Of a stretch of 64,000 nucleotides of DNA, positions 8,347 through 17,294 are shown piece by piece. The position numbers were made by a program, and so were the translations under genes. The stretch is from contig MPNM01000009.1 in assembly GCA_002239025.1 (NCBI GenBank), positions 61,080 to 125,079 of the forward strand, read 5' to 3'. The stretch is from Chloroflexi bacterium bin125. GTDB lineage: Bacteria; Chloroflexota; Dehalococcoidia; Bin125. The notes below the pieces were generated by a model that did no database searches, had not been told where the DNA came from, and was given only the letters and a program-made list of their open reading frames with translations. Positions within the stretch are counted from its first letter, which is position 1. Each line of letters opens with the position of its first letter.

Positions 8347-8994
8347 ATGCCCATGGTAGAGGCGGATAAGCTCGACCGTATGAGGCTGCAATACGGTGCG
8401 CTGCGGGAGATCATCGAGACCGCCATCCTGGGCCTGATCGTCTTCCTGCTGGCGCGTGAAGCCGTGCAGAACTTTCAGGTCGAGGGCCGCTCGATGCAAC
8501 CGACCCTGGCGAGTTCCGAGCTCGTATTGGTCAACAAGATTGGCTACTGGGAAGTCGATCTGGGACCGTTCGACGCCCTGCTGCCCGGCCGCAGCAACGG
8601 CGACTTCCTGCTCTCAGGGCCGCACCGGGGTTCGGTGATCATCTTCCGTCCGCCGTATCAAAGCGCGCACGATTTCGTCAAGCGAGTGATCGGTATGCCC
8701 GGCGACATGGTCGAGGTGATTCGCGGGCGCGTCTTCGTCAACGGCGTCGAACTGAACGAGAACGAGTACATCTTCGAGCCGCCCAGCTATCAGTGGGGGC
8801 CGGCGGTGATCCCACCTGAGCACTATTTCGTTCTTGGCGACAACCGCAACAGCAGCCAGGACTCGCACGCGTTCGGACCGATCCATGAAGATCAAATCGT
8901 CGGCGAGGTCATGTTCCGCTGGTTCCCATTCGACAAGATCTCCAGCGACATCTCACTGCAGACCACCGACTACGAGGGGAACATCCTGCCATGA
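8347..8994 (+). CDS. lepB: Signal peptidase I
   Basis: 215 residues. One membrane helix spans about residues 22-38, followed by the catalytic box VEGRSMQPTL with Ser49, and FVKRVIGMPGD with the general base Lys112. VLGDNRNSSQDSHAFGPI is the conserved box E. The enzyme cleaves signal peptides from exported proteins at the outer face of the membrane. It is divergent from the GH43-like gene, and its stop overlaps the pyrE start (ATGA). Internal ATGs at 8353 and 8380 are possible alternative starts; the first has no clear ribosome site. Confidence 0.94.
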   Translation: MPMVEADKLDRMRLQYGALREIIETAILGLIVFLLAREAVQNFQVEGRSMQPTLASSELVLVNKIGYWEVDLGPFDALLPGRSNGDFLLSGPHRGSVIIFRPPYQSAHDFVKRVIGMPGDMVEVIRGRVFVNGVELNENEYIFEPPSYQWGPAVIPPEHYFVLGDNRNSSQDSHAFGPIHEDQIVGEVMFRWFPFDKISSDISLQTTDYEGNILP

Positions 8995-9566
8995 GCGACG
9001 AGCCGTCAGGGGCGCTGAAGTTGTTGGAAGAAGCGGGAGCGGTACTGACAGGTCACTTCCAGTACGCGTCGGGACGCCACGGCGACACCTACATCGAGAA
9101 GTTCCGCCTGCTCGAGAAGCCTCGCGTGACCGAAGCGCTCTGCTCGCAGTTGGCTGACCATTTCCGGGAGTTGCGACCGGACCTCGTTGTGGGTCCGACG
9201 ACCGGGGGCATTCTGCTCGCGCACGAGACGGCCAAGCACCTCGGCGAGGGCATCAATGCATACTTCGCCGAACGTCGCGAGGACGGCGGGCGCTACATCG
9301 GTCGAGGATTCGCCGTCGAGCCGGGCCAGTCCGTACTGGTCGTCGACGACGTGCTGACCACCGGTGGTTCGGTCAGGGACACGCTGGACGCCGTTGTTGA
9401 ATCAGGTGGTACGCCGATCGGCGTCGGGCTGGTAGTTGATCGCACGAACGGCGCAACTAGCTTCGGAGAACTTGAGACCTTCGCCTGTCTCGAAATCGAC
9501 GTAGCCAGCTACAGCCCCGACGACTGCGCGCTCTGCGCCGAGGGCATCGAACTGACGCTGACGTAG
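8991..9566 (+). CDS. pyrE: Orotate phosphoribosyltransferase
   Basis: 191 residues, typical for bacterial OPRT, which converts orotate plus PRPP to orotidine 5'-phosphate in pyrimidine synthesis. The PRPP-binding motif SVLVVDDVLTTGG occupies about residues 114-126. FQYASGRHGDTYIEKFR and VVGPTTGGILLAHETA are the substrate and pyrophosphate loops. It is coupled to lepB by a 4-bp overlap. Other PRPP-binding transferases share the motif, but the N-terminal ASGRH...Y segment favours OPRT. A family A palindrome lies downstream. Confidence 0.88.
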   Translation: MSDEPSGALKLLEEAGAVLTGHFQYASGRHGDTYIEKFRLLEKPRVTEALCSQLADHFRELRPDLVVGPTTGGILLAHETAKHLGEGINAYFAERREDGGRYIGRGFAVEPGQSVLVVDDVLTTGGSVRDTLDAVVESGGTPIGVGLVVDRTNGATSFGELETFACLEIDVASYSPDDCALCAEGIELTLT

Positions 9567-9630
9567 TCGCGAATCTGTCCCAAATCTTCTGGATTCCCCC
9601 GAATCAACCAGTGTCCTCGGATCCGACGTT

Positions 9631-9660
9631 TCCAGTCCCCGCTTCACGCGGGGACCCGCC
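9631..9660. repeat. Family A palindrome, copy 2
   Basis: TCCAGTCCCCGCTTCACGCG followed by GGGACCCGCC forms a stem with CCCCGC paired to GCGGGG. It lies between the convergent ends of pyrE and the membrane protein gene, where a bidirectional terminator would be useful. Confidence 0.8.
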
Positions 9661-9663
9661 AGC

Positions 9664-10347
9664 CTAACCCAGCCCGTGGACGAAGATGCCCGAGCCAACG
9701 CCGGCCAGATCGGCCAACAGTGACATCAGCAGCGCGTACACACCAAACCCGATGCCCACGCTGATCACGGCGGCTCGCTCGTCGGCTTGAGCAGTGGCTG
9801 CTCGGACGGCAATGACTGCGAGCAACACTCCTGCGATCGTCACCAACAGGCCGACGGCGAAACTGGCCGGTCCGGCCAACATGAAGAACTGCCAGACAGC
9901 GAATCCGCTGGCGATGGCCATGGAACGCATCAAGGCCTTGATTGGCACCGACACTTCAAAGATCGAGCGCAGCGCGTGCCAGGTCAGGCCAACCATCAGC
10001 GCCCAGCCCAGCATCGACGCGACCGATCCCAGAAGCAGGACCTTCAGTGCCGACTCACCAAGTAAGGCTCCGCGTGAATCGATCACAAGCCAGAGCCACG
10101 CGCCCAAGCCGGATAGCAACACGCCGAGCACCATCACGGCCAAGGAGGGCAGCGTGTCGCTCTCGTTCTCACTGGCCTCGCGCATCACGCCCAGTTCGCC
10201 GGCAAGCAGTCGGCGGTGCAGGCTCAATGATCGCCGCCAGTCGAATGGCGCATCGATCTTCGGTAGATACTCGGAGATCGGTACCCGCGCCCCGCGCCCG
10301 AATGCGCGAGAAAATATTGCCGCCGGCTGCGGTCTGGTTTGAGTCAT
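9664..10347 (-). CDS. Uncharacterised multi-pass membrane protein (Yip1-like)
   Basis: About 227 residues from the ATG at 10347, chosen for AGGG 8 bases upstream; an in-frame ATG at 10365 would add 6 residues. A polar N-terminal 80 residues precede five hydrophobic segments (LAVMVLGVLLSGLGAWLWLV, VLLLGSVASMLGWALMVGL, AIASGFAVWQFFMLAG, FAVGLLVTIAGVLLAVIAV, VISVGIGFGVYALLMSLLA). The layout resembles the Yip1/YIPF superfamily, but no diagnostic residue is seen. It is convergent with pyrE and divergent from the uracil-DNA glycosylase gene. The function is unknown. Confidence 0.7.
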   Translation of the reverse strand: MTQTRPQPAAIFSRAFGRGARVPISEYLPKIDAPFDWRRSLSLHRRLLAGELGVMREASENESDTLPSLAVMVLGVLLSGLGAWLWLVIDSRGALLGESALKVLLLGSVASMLGWALMVGLTWHALRSIFEVSVPIKALMRSMAIASGFAVWQFFMLAGPASFAVGLLVTIAGVLLAVIAVRAATAQADERAAVISVGIGFGVYALLMSLLADLAGVGSGIFVHGLG

Positions 10348-10393
10348 AGCCCTATCCCTGGACATCGCTTCGCCATGGCTTCACTATGGGCCA

Positions 10394-11092
10394 ATGGCCC
10401 AATTCGACGATCCGCAAGTCAGTAAATTAGGCATCGGGGAGCTTAACGATCTCGACAAGGTCGTCTCAGAGTGCCGCCTGTGCCACCGACTTGTCGAATG
10501 GCGCGAACAGGCGGCGTCCGAAAAGCGCGCATCGTTCCGCGACGACGACTACTGGGGACGCGCGGTCCCATCGTTTGGTCCGGCGGACGCGAGCATCCTG
10601 GTCGTCGGCCTGGCACCGGCCGCGCACGGTGCCAACCGAACCGGTCGGATGTTCACCGGTGACCGGTCCGGAGACTGGCTCTACCGAGCGATCTGGCAGG
10701 CCGGGCTGGCGAATCAACCCGAGTCGACGGCGGCAGACGACGGCCTGGAACTGATCAAGACGAGAATCACATCGATCGTCCGCTGCGCGCCGCCGGCCAA
10801 CAAGCCCACCGTGCAGGAGCGCGACCAGTGCCTGCCCTACCTGCGCCGTGAGATCGAGCTACTGGCCCAGTTACAAGTGATCGTCTGCCTCGGTTCGTTC
10901 GCCTGGGAAAATTGTGCCCGAGAACTCGGCGTCCGGCCACGACCAAGATTCACCCACGGCCTGGAGCATAAAGTGGGCGGTGTCACGCTGCTCTGCTCAT
11001 ACCATCCGAGCCAGCGAAACACCTTTACCGGTCTCCTGACCGAGGAGATGTTGGGCGATATCTTCCAACGCGCCGCCGAGCTGGCGCGCTAG
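10394..11092 (+). CDS. Family 5 uracil-DNA glycosylase (UDGb)
   Basis: 232 residues. Motif A GLAPAAHGANRTGRMFTGD is the family 5 signature, differing from the GEAPG form of family 4. Motif B is YHPSQRNTFTGLL. Cys27, Cys30, Cys131 and Cys146 are placed as in the [4Fe-4S] cluster of family 4/5 enzymes. It excises uracil and other deaminated bases from DNA as the first step of base excision repair; family 5 enzymes lack a polar catalytic Asp/Asn in motif A, as here. It stands alone on the plus strand with 48 bp to the convergent nucleotidase gene. Confidence 0.93.
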   Translation: MAQFDDPQVSKLGIGELNDLDKVVSECRLCHRLVEWREQAASEKRASFRDDDYWGRAVPSFGPADASILVVGLAPAAHGANRTGRMFTGDRSGDWLYRAIWQAGLANQPESTAADDGLELIKTRITSIVRCAPPANKPTVQERDQCLPYLRREIELLAQLQVIVCLGSFAWENCARELGVRPRPRFTHGLEHKVGGVTLLCSYHPSQRNTFTGLLTEEMLGDIFQRAAELAR

Positions 11093-11140
11093 ATCACCGA
11101 CACACCTTCGTCCCGAAAGCTGCTGGGCGCCGAACGCTTC

Positions 11141-13408
11141 TCAGCGAGCTTGGTCCAGCGCGAACACTGTGTCTCGTGCCCCGGCAACGCTCAGATTCTG
11201 GATCCGTCGATCCTCAACCGGACTGGTCTCCGCGCGGTCAAATGGCACGTCCTGGTAAAACTGAGCCAAATACTCGGCGAGTGCGTCCTGCTCCGTGCCT
11301 GGCGCGGCGAAATCGAACAGTCCGGGATCGACCGCGACGGCATCATCGATCAGGCCGTTGCCGTTGGTGTCTGGAAACTCTGGCGAAGGCGGATTGTACT
11401 GGCCCGTTTCTCCGGCGAGGTCAATGCGTCCCTCTGCGGGCAACGGGAACGGATACCCGTCACCGCCGTTTGCAGTGAAATCGAGCACCGCCATGCGGAC
11501 CTCCCGCTCAGCATCGCCGACCAGGATGCCCCGTTCGACGACGCGGTCAATCACCCGACCCTGCTGATCGATGATGGCCAGTGAACGTATTCGTCGGCCC
11601 GGCGGCTCGGCGGGATCGAAGCTGAAGCGCATCCCGGCAATCTGTGGGAAGCGCCCATCCGGAACTTCGCCGACCCCGTCGAAGCCAACTCCGTGCTCAA
11701 GCAACGCCACCAGCTGCTGCGCCGTGAGCGGGACGATCACCAGTCCGTTGTTGAAACGCAGGACGCTCTCGACGGCGAATCGCGAAATGTCGCCGGCACG
11801 CCGACCGCTGGCCGGGTTGGCCGCCGGCGGAGCGAACACGACCTCGTCCGTCCGGATCGCACCCGCGGGCTGCCAGGCTCGCCCGATCTGATCGCGAATG
11901 CCGCCGGAGTTCTTGAGAGCCACCGCAACGCCAGGATCGAACTGGCGCGCCAACCACAGAAACGAGTCGGCTACGAGGTTCCCCAGGTTGGTTTCCTGCG
12001 TGCGGACGTCGCCGCGACGGCCGGCGAGATAGAAGCTCGTCCGACCGACGATCTCGCGATCCCGATCTTCGATCACCTCGCGCAGAGAACGCACGATTCG
12101 GCTCACTCCGGGAATCGGTTCGCCCGCCGTCGCCGGTCGGCCTGCTTTGTCGGTCGCGTAGACCCCGCTCACGGAGGGATCGATGCTACCCAGCATCACC
12201 AACCCACGCTGATCAAAGCGAACAACCAGGCGACCGATGTAGCGATAGTCGGCGTCCGTGTTGACCAGCAGCAGCGGCTCACCGCTGGCCGACCTCATCC
12301 GCAATGGATAAGTGCCTGCCGCCCAATCGCCGCTGCGCAATCGATCCGTCTTGTCAGCGAGGATGGTGTTGGAACCACCGGCAACGATGATGTCGACATC
12401 GCGCAATCGGCTCGCCAATTGTTGTTCGATCTCGATCTGCTGCATATGAGCCAGCAGGATAATCTTGTCGACGCCCTGCGCCGTCAGATCGTCGACCGCG
12501 TCCTGGATCACCTCGGCGAGTGCGTCGAGATCGAATCCATCGGCAGGCTCCACCGCCACGTTTCCCACTCCCGCGATCCAGGCCAAGTGCGGTGTCGTCG
12601 CGCCCAAGATCCCGACCAGTTCGCCATCTACCGAGATGATCACGCTGCGCGCCAGACTGCCTCGAGGCAGCGGTGCAGCTAGCCCGTCGGCCGCCACTAG
12701 CCCGCGCAGGTGTTCGTCGTCAGCCAAACCCAGGTTGGCCGAGAGGTAAGGAAACCTCGCGCCCTCATACCATCCGTCCTCTGTCTCCTCCATCGCGATG
12801 GTCGACGCAAGCGCGCTCGGGCCCAGATCAAATTCGTGATTGCCCAGCGCGGAAGCCTGGAACCCCATCTCGTTCAATAGCGCAATGTCGCCTCGACCAT
12901 TCCCCGGCACGCCCAGAATCTCTGCCAGGCTTTGTTCGCCTGCCGCGTAGTAGCGCGGACCGGGAATAAAGTTGTCTCCCGAACTCAGGACCAGCGTCCG
13001 CTTCGGCATCTGCCTGCGAAACCCGTCGAGCAGCGCCGAAAACGTCTCGACGTTGTCAAGCGCACCGACCCCACCGTCCATATCGGCCGCGTGTAGCAAT
13101 TGCACGACGAATCCAGGCTCCGCCACCGACCGCGATTCCACCTCAACAGCGCTGCGAACGCTCCCTGCTTCCGTGTCCGAGTCGCCGCCTCGGGCCGACA
13201 CGGGTCGAGCACCACGCTGCGGCGCAGCAGGACGCGCAGTGGTTGAACCCTGCTCCGCTTGCTGTTCCGCCGATTGTTGGACCTGCGCCGACTCTTCGGT
13301 CTGGATTGATTCAGCCTCAGTGCCCGAATCACACGCACTGATGACGCAGATCGCCGCCGCCAGGGCCAGCGCGAGCAGCGCCCCAGATCGCCGACCCAGA
13401 GTGTTCAT
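11141..13408 (-). CDS. Bifunctional metallophosphatase/5'-nucleotidase lipoprotein (UshA-like)
   Basis: About 755 residues from the ATG at 13408, chosen because it places a lipoprotein signal peptide (RRSGALLALALAAAICVISAC) at the N-terminus. The lipobox Cys is followed by a Gln/Glu/Thr-rich linker of about 70 residues. The metallophosphoesterase domain shows LLHAADMDGG, LSSGDNFIPGP and LGNHEFDLG; the 5'-nucleotidase C-terminal domain shows NSGGIRDQIG and FNNGLVIVPLTAQQ. The first metal motif is DMD rather than the usual DxH. The protein likely hydrolyses nucleotides or other phosphoesters outside the membrane for phosphate or nucleoside recovery. It lies 19 bp downstream of the CadI/ArsI gene. 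Confidence 0.87.
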   Translation of the reverse strand: MNTLGRRSGALLALALAAAICVISACDSGTEAESIQTEESAQVQQSAEQQAEQGSTTARPAAPQRGARPVSARGGDSDTEAGSVRSAVEVESRSVAEPGFVVQLLHAADMDGGVGALDNVETFSALLDGFRRQMPKRTLVLSSGDNFIPGPRYYAAGEQSLAEILGVPGNGRGDIALLNEMGFQASALGNHEFDLGPSALASTIAMEETEDGWYEGARFPYLSANLGLADDEHLRGLVAADGLAAPLPRGSLARSVIISVDGELVGILGATTPHLAWIAGVGNVAVEPADGFDLDALAEVIQDAVDDLTAQGVDKIILLAHMQQIEIEQQLASRLRDVDIIVAGGSNTILADKTDRLRSGDWAAGTYPLRMRSASGEPLLLVNTDADYRYIGRLVVRFDQRGLVMLGSIDPSVSGVYATDKAGRPATAGEPIPGVSRIVRSLREVIEDRDREIVGRTSFYLAGRRGDVRTQETNLGNLVADSFLWLARQFDPGVAVALKNSGGIRDQIGRAWQPAGAIRTDEVVFAPPAANPASGRRAGDISRFAVESVLRFNNGLVIVPLTAQQLVALLEHGVGFDGVGEVPDGRFPQIAGMRFSFDPAEPPGRRIRSLAIIDQQGRVIDRVVERGILVGDAEREVRMAVLDFTANGGDGYPFPLPAEGRIDLAGETGQYNPPSPEFPDTNGNGLIDDAVAVDPGLFDFAAPGTEQDALAEYLAQFYQDVPFDRAETSPVEDRRIQNLSVAGARDTVFALDQAR

Positions 13409-13427
13409 CCTGGGCACGAGCCCACGA

Positions 13428-13904
13428 CTAGCCCACGCAAAGGCCACCGTCGGCGCAGCAATCCTCGATGGACTGCGCTCCCGCCGTTACGTCGGCCAAT
13501 GGGATCAGGTTCGCGGCGCGTGACGCATAAGACGCTTCCGGCAGATCGTCGGTGATCGAGTAGACCTCCCAGCGCGTGCCCGAGGGGTCCGAGACCCAGA
13601 CCTTGTCCTGCTCGGCGTGGCAGCAGACGACACCGTCCTCGATCTCCATGTCGAGGCCCAGATCGCCGAAGCGTTGCGTTTCGGTGTGCACTTGCGTCGG
13701 CGTCTCAACTTCCACGCCGAGGTGGTTGAGTGGCGCCGACGCTGACTGATTCTCGATCAGGACCAGTTTCAGGGGCGGATCTTCCACCTCGAAATTGGCA
13801 TAGCCGGCACGCACCTTGTGCGGCTCGGTCTTGAACATCTGCGTGTAGAACTCGATCGCCGAGTCGAGCTCGGTGACATTCAGCGCCAGTTGTACTCGTG
13901 ACAT
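13428..13904 (-). CDS. CadI/ArsI family VOC metalloenzyme
   Basis: 158 residues from the ATG at 13904, which has GAGGAG 8 bases upstream. The N-terminus MSRVQLALNV and GYANFEVEDPPLKLVLIEN closely follow mycobacterial CadI and the ArsI C-As lyases, which break the carbon-arsenic bond of trivalent methylated or aromatic arsenicals. The vicinal pair Cys94-Cys95 in GVVCCHAEQDKVWV is the proposed arsenical-binding site. Gln5, His61 and the Glu of RWEVY are candidate metal ligands. The tail DCCADGGLCVG adds three further cysteines. No arsR, arsB or arsM gene is nearby. Cadmium-induced function, as named for CadI, is also possible. Confidence 0.85.
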   Translation of the reverse strand: MSRVQLALNVTELDSAIEFYTQMFKTEPHKVRAGYANFEVEDPPLKLVLIENQSASAPLNHLGVEVETPTQVHTETQRFGDLGLDMEIEDGVVCCHAEQDKVWVSDPSGTRWEVYSITDDLPEASYASRAANLIPLADVTAGAQSIEDCCADGGLCVG

Positions 13905-13924
13905 GCTCAGTCTCCTCAACTGCC

Positions 13925-15052
13925 TCAGTCAGCGACGGCCAGAGCTGGCTCGTCGCTGGTCAAGCTCACCCTATTGCGTTCGTGGACCAATGGCATGATC
14001 CAATCGCCGAAGCGGGTCGCCTCTTCGTCATGCGGATAGCCAGAGAGGCAGAACTCGGTGCAGCCGATATCGACAAACTCCTGCAATGTGTCTGCGACCT
14101 GCTGCGGGTTGCCAACCACGGCCAGCCCGGCGCCGCCGCGGACTGTGCTCAGTCCACTCCACAGATGCGGCGCGATCCGGTAGTCGTTGTTCTGCGACTC
14201 GTCGGCCAGCTGCCACATGCGGCTGTCGGCTTCCGACTCTCCGCGCCAGTTCTTGCGCAAGTTGCGCTGCTTCTCGGTCGTGCCCTCGATCAGGCTGTGG
14301 GCCGCGTCCCAGGCTTCGGCCTCAGTCTCACGCACGATGACCTGCATCCTCATGCCAAACGTGATGTTCGGACGACCGAAGCCCTCCGCTCGACTCTTGA
14401 CATCGACCACCTTGGGCGCGGTCGCCTCGGGCGTGTCGCCCCAGAAGAAGTAGCAATCAGCATGCTTCGCACCGACATCGCGGGCCGCGTCGGACTCGCC
14501 ACCGATGTAGAAGCGCGGCCAGGGGTTCTGGAACGGCTTGGGATAAGCGTGCGCGCCGGAAAGCTGGAAGTACTTGCCTTCCCAATCAATGCGGTCGTGC
14601 GAGCTCCACAGCGCCTTCATGATCTGCACGGACTCGTCCATCACCTCGTAGCGCTCGTCGTGGCTGAAGGTGATCCCGTCGCCGGCCAATTCTCGTGGAT
14701 TGCCGCCGGCGATCAGGTTGACGTAGACGCGACCTTCCGAGAGCTGGTCAAAGGCGCCAATCATCCGCGCCATCTGCGTTGGCAAGATGTACCCCGGTCG
14801 GGCAGCGACCAGCATCTTCAGCTTCGTCGTCTTGGCCGACATCATCGCCGTCGAGATCCAGGCTTCCCAACAGGTCGGCGTCACCGGGACCAGCGCGTAC
14901 TCGAAGCCGGCGGCCTCTGCCGCCAGCGCCACGCGCTCGAACATGTCCATGGACGCGGGAATGAATTGGTCGGGGTCGGCGAAGTTGGTCAAATCACCGT
15001 GAGTGGGGATGTACCAGCCAAAGCGAAGTGGGGAATCGTGAGAATCAGGCAT
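13925..15052 (-). CDS. LLM-class flavin-dependent monooxygenase (SsuD-like)
   Basis: 375 residues from the ATG at 15052; an upstream TTG at 15064 is less likely. It has the bacterial-luciferase/alkanesulfonate monooxygenase pattern: FGWYIPTHGD, LVAARPGYILPTQMARM, LSEGRVYVNLIAGGNP, DERYEVMDE and PRFYIGGESDAARDVGAKHAD. Such enzymes use FMNH2 and oxygen to oxidise sulfonates, ketones or other organics. No flavin reductase or sulfonate transporter lies next to it, so the substrate is open. It is followed on the same strand by cadI/arsI (20-bp gap). F420-type members exist in this superfamily, but the SsuD-like motifs favour FMN. Confidence 0.87.
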   Translation of the reverse strand: MPDSHDSPLRFGWYIPTHGDLTNFADPDQFIPASMDMFERVALAAEAAGFEYALVPVTPTCWEAWISTAMMSAKTTKLKMLVAARPGYILPTQMARMIGAFDQLSEGRVYVNLIAGGNPRELAGDGITFSHDERYEVMDESVQIMKALWSSHDRIDWEGKYFQLSGAHAYPKPFQNPWPRFYIGGESDAARDVGAKHADCYFFWGDTPEATAPKVVDVKSRAEGFGRPNITFGMRMQVIVRETEAEAWDAAHSLIEGTTEKQRNLRKNWRGESEADSRMWQLADESQNNDYRIAPHLWSGLSTVRGGAGLAVVGNPQQVADTLQEFVDIGCTEFCLSGYPHDEEATRFGDWIMPLVHERNRVSLTSDEPALAVAD

Positions 15053-15159
15053 CAGAGCATCCAAATCAGTGCAAGTCAGTGAATTCTACGCTAGACGCTT
15101 CGACCCAGGCGATACGCTGCCAATCTGGCGGCTCAGGTAAACCAGCTCTGGAGACCACG

Positions 15160-15585
15160 ATGACCCTCAATACCTATCTCACCTTCACCGACAACTGTCG
15201 AGAGGCGTTCGAGTTCTATCGCTCAGTCTTCGGGGGCGACTTCGCGGAACTGCAGACGTTCGGTGACGGTCCGCCCGACATGGGTGTCCCCGAAGAAGCC
15301 AAGCAACAGATCATGCACGTCTCACTGCCGGTCGGCGACAGCGTGCTGATGGGCAGCGATTCGAACCCCGCATTCGGTGCTGGCCCCGTGACCGGGACCA
15401 ACTTCTCGATCGCATACTCGCCGCCCAGCCGCGAAGACGCCGACGAGAAGTTTGCCGCACTCTCGGACGGCGGTGAAGTGTCGATGCCGATGGCTGAGAT
15501 GTTCTGGGGCAGCTACTTCGGCTCCTGCGTCGATCGGTTCGGCATCTCCTGGCAGATCAACTGGGAGCCACCGCAATCCGACTGA
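15160..15585 (+). CDS. PhnB-like VOC superfamily protein
   Basis: 141 residues starting at the ATG at 15160 with GGAG upstream. TYLTFTDNCREAFEFYRSVFGG, QIMHVSLPVGDSVLMGSD and FWGSYFGSCVDRFGISWQIN are the standard PhnB/3-demethylubiquinone methyltransferase-like VOC pattern. Members are small cytoplasmic dimers; most have no proven activity. It is divergent from the monooxygenase gene. Confidence 0.85.
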   Translation: MTLNTYLTFTDNCREAFEFYRSVFGGDFAELQTFGDGPPDMGVPEEAKQQIMHVSLPVGDSVLMGSDSNPAFGAGPVTGTNFSIAYSPPSREDADEKFAALSDGGEVSMPMAEMFWGSYFGSCVDRFGISWQINWEPPQSD

Positions 15586-15660
15586 GCCAAGGCCTCGCGT
15601 AGGATGACAACGGCGCGGAGACCAGAGTAGGCCGCGCAACGACGGCATCTGGAGGATCGC

Positions 15661-16461
15661 GTGGGCAAGCTCGACGGCAAAGTGGCAATCATCACGGGCG
15701 GGAACAGCGGCATCGGCGCGGAAACCGGCCGTCTCTTCGCGGCAGAGGGCGCGAAGGTCATCCTGATGGCCCGGCGGGTGACTGAGGGCGAGGCAATCGT
15801 CGCTGAGATCAACGAATCGGGCGGCGAAGCGACCTTCATCTCTTGCGACGTTGGAGAGAACGACTCCGTCGTCGCCGCCGTCGACCAGGCCGCCAAGACC
15901 TACGGCCAAATTGACCTCCTGTTCAACAACGCAGGAGGAGGCGCCGGCGGCACCTTCCCCAATGAGCCCAACGACGAATGGCTACGAGTCATCAACGTCA
16001 ATCTGACCGGCACGTTTTATGTCAGCCAGGCCGTTTGGCCGCACATTGCTGCGCAGGGTGGCGGCGCGATCGTAAACATGTCGTCGCTCGCCGCGCAGAG
16101 AGGATTTTCCTCGCGCATGCAGGACGAGTTCGGCACAGCCTCAGCGTCGTACTACGCGGCCAAGGCCGGCGTCGACGCCCTCACCCGATACATGGCTGGC
16201 GCCGGCGGCCGGGACAACATCCGCGTCAACTGCGTCCGACCAGGCCAGATCATCACACCGGGAGCTACCCGAGGCACCTACAACGACCCCGACGGCGGAC
16301 ACCACGTTTTCGAGAAGATGTTCGATTTCGCCCAGATCGTGCAGGGTCCCGGCTACTCAATCGACGTGGCCAACCTGGTCCTCTTCCTGTCCTGCGATGA
16401 CTCGCGCTTCATCACCGGAGAAATGATCAACATCGACGGCGGAGTCGCGGCGAAGATCTAG
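15661..16461 (+). CDS. Short-chain dehydrogenase/reductase
   Basis: 266 residues with a GTG start preceded by GGAGG. The cofactor loop is GGNSGIG (residues 13-19), NNAG starts at 89, the catalytic Ser is at 141/142 and the YxxxK pair is Tyr164/Lys168. RVNCVRPGQIITPG and a C-terminal NIDGG complete a classical SDR. It oxidises or reduces an unidentified alcohol/ketone with NAD(P). Its last bases overlap the convergent SnoaL-like gene by 4 bp. Confidence 0.92.
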   Translation: MGKLDGKVAIITGGNSGIGAETGRLFAAEGAKVILMARRVTEGEAIVAEINESGGEATFISCDVGENDSVVAAVDQAAKTYGQIDLLFNNAGGGAGGTFPNEPNDEWLRVINVNLTGTFYVSQAVWPHIAAQGGGAIVNMSSLAAQRGFSSRMQDEFGTASASYYAAKAGVDALTRYMAGAGGRDNIRVNCVRPGQIITPGATRGTYNDPDGGHHVFEKMFDFAQIVQGPGYSIDVANLVLFLSCDDSRFITGEMINIDGGVAAKI

Positions 16462-16943
16462 GACGCCGCTTCACTCGCGCTGCTGCCTGACTGACCTGAC
16501 TTGACCTGGTTGTTGACGTCGGCGTCGATCCAATCGGTGATGATCTTGCGGTGCGCGATCCGCCAGGCGCCGTCGACGCGCTGCAATCGATCGACGTAGC
16601 GTCCCTGGAACGTGATCCTGGCCGGCTCGCCAAATGGATTGTCCCGACTCGACATGCTGACGACCGTGCAGTACGACGACATCGTCGCCTCATCGCCGTC
16701 GCCGTCGATGACAAAGTTCGACGGCTGATGTCGAGACACACGATCATCGGGACGGTCGTGGTCGCCGGAAGCCAACCTCCAGAGCGCGTCGCCGGTGATC
16801 CAGAGTTCCTGAAGTTCCATTTCCATGACGGCGTCATCGGTCCAGACAGCGCGCCAACCATCGGCATCTCGAAGATCCAGCGACTGGCTGTAGCGTCCGG
16901 CCAGCAGGATGATTTCTGAGCGATCTTCCGCTGTAAGTGGCAT
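16458..16943 (-). CDS. SnoaL-like / NTF2-fold protein
   Basis: 161 residues. EIILLAGRYSQSLDLRDADGWRAVW is the usual first helix pair of SnoaL_4-type proteins, followed by a cone-shaped sheet (WITGDALWRLA, NFVIDGDGDEATMSSYCTVV, GRYVDRLQRVDGAWRIAHRK). Family members include polyketide cyclases, dehydratases and dioxygenase small subunits. Which of these it is cannot be seen. The ATG has GGAG 10 bases upstream. It is tail-to-tail with the SDR gene. Confidence 0.8.
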   Translation of the reverse strand: MPLTAEDRSEIILLAGRYSQSLDLRDADGWRAVWTDDAVMEMELQELWITGDALWRLASGDHDRPDDRVSRHQPSNFVIDGDGDEATMSSYCTVVSMSSRDNPFGEPARITFQGRYVDRLQRVDGAWRIAHRKIITDWIDADVNNQVKSGQSGSSASEAAS

Positions 16944-17004
16944 GTTGCACTCCTTCTGTTGATGTGATCTGCGCTCAGGCGAAGGCTAAGGAAACCAGCA
17001 TGAG

Positions 17005-17289
17005 TTAGTGCAGGTAGGGGAGGCGCCTTAGGCGTCGATAGAAGTCACGGCGATGCCCGACTTGTACGACTCGAATCAAGTCGTCGTTCTTATGAAGCGT
17101 GTAGGCGATCCGATAGTCGCCAACCTTCACTCTCCAGACACCATCGAAGTCTTCCAGCTTCAAAGAACCCGGTCCTCGCGGAGCTGCCTGCAACCGTGTG
17201 AGTCGCTCCATCAACCGGAGTTGAGTGTCCATCGGGAGACGCTCAAGTGCCTGATCGGCGCGCTGCGAAAACTCGACCCGTGGAGGCAC
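17005..17289 (-). CDS. RelE/ParE-family toxin (module 1)
   Basis: 94 residues with a GTG start. The pattern VEFSQRADQALERLP, WRVKVGDYRIAYTL and VVQVGHRRDFYRRL is that of RelE-type mRNA interferases. The basic residues of YRIAY and HRRDFYRR are at the expected catalytic and substrate positions. It lies 5 bp after its antitoxin gene. A related but interrupted copy lies at 18908-19180. Confidence 0.88.
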   Translation of the reverse strand: MPPRVEFSQRADQALERLPMDTQLRLMERLTRLQAAPRGPGSLKLEDFDGVWRVKVGDYRIAYTLHKNDDLIRVVQVGHRRDFYRRLRRLPYLH

Positions 17290-17294
17290 GGACG

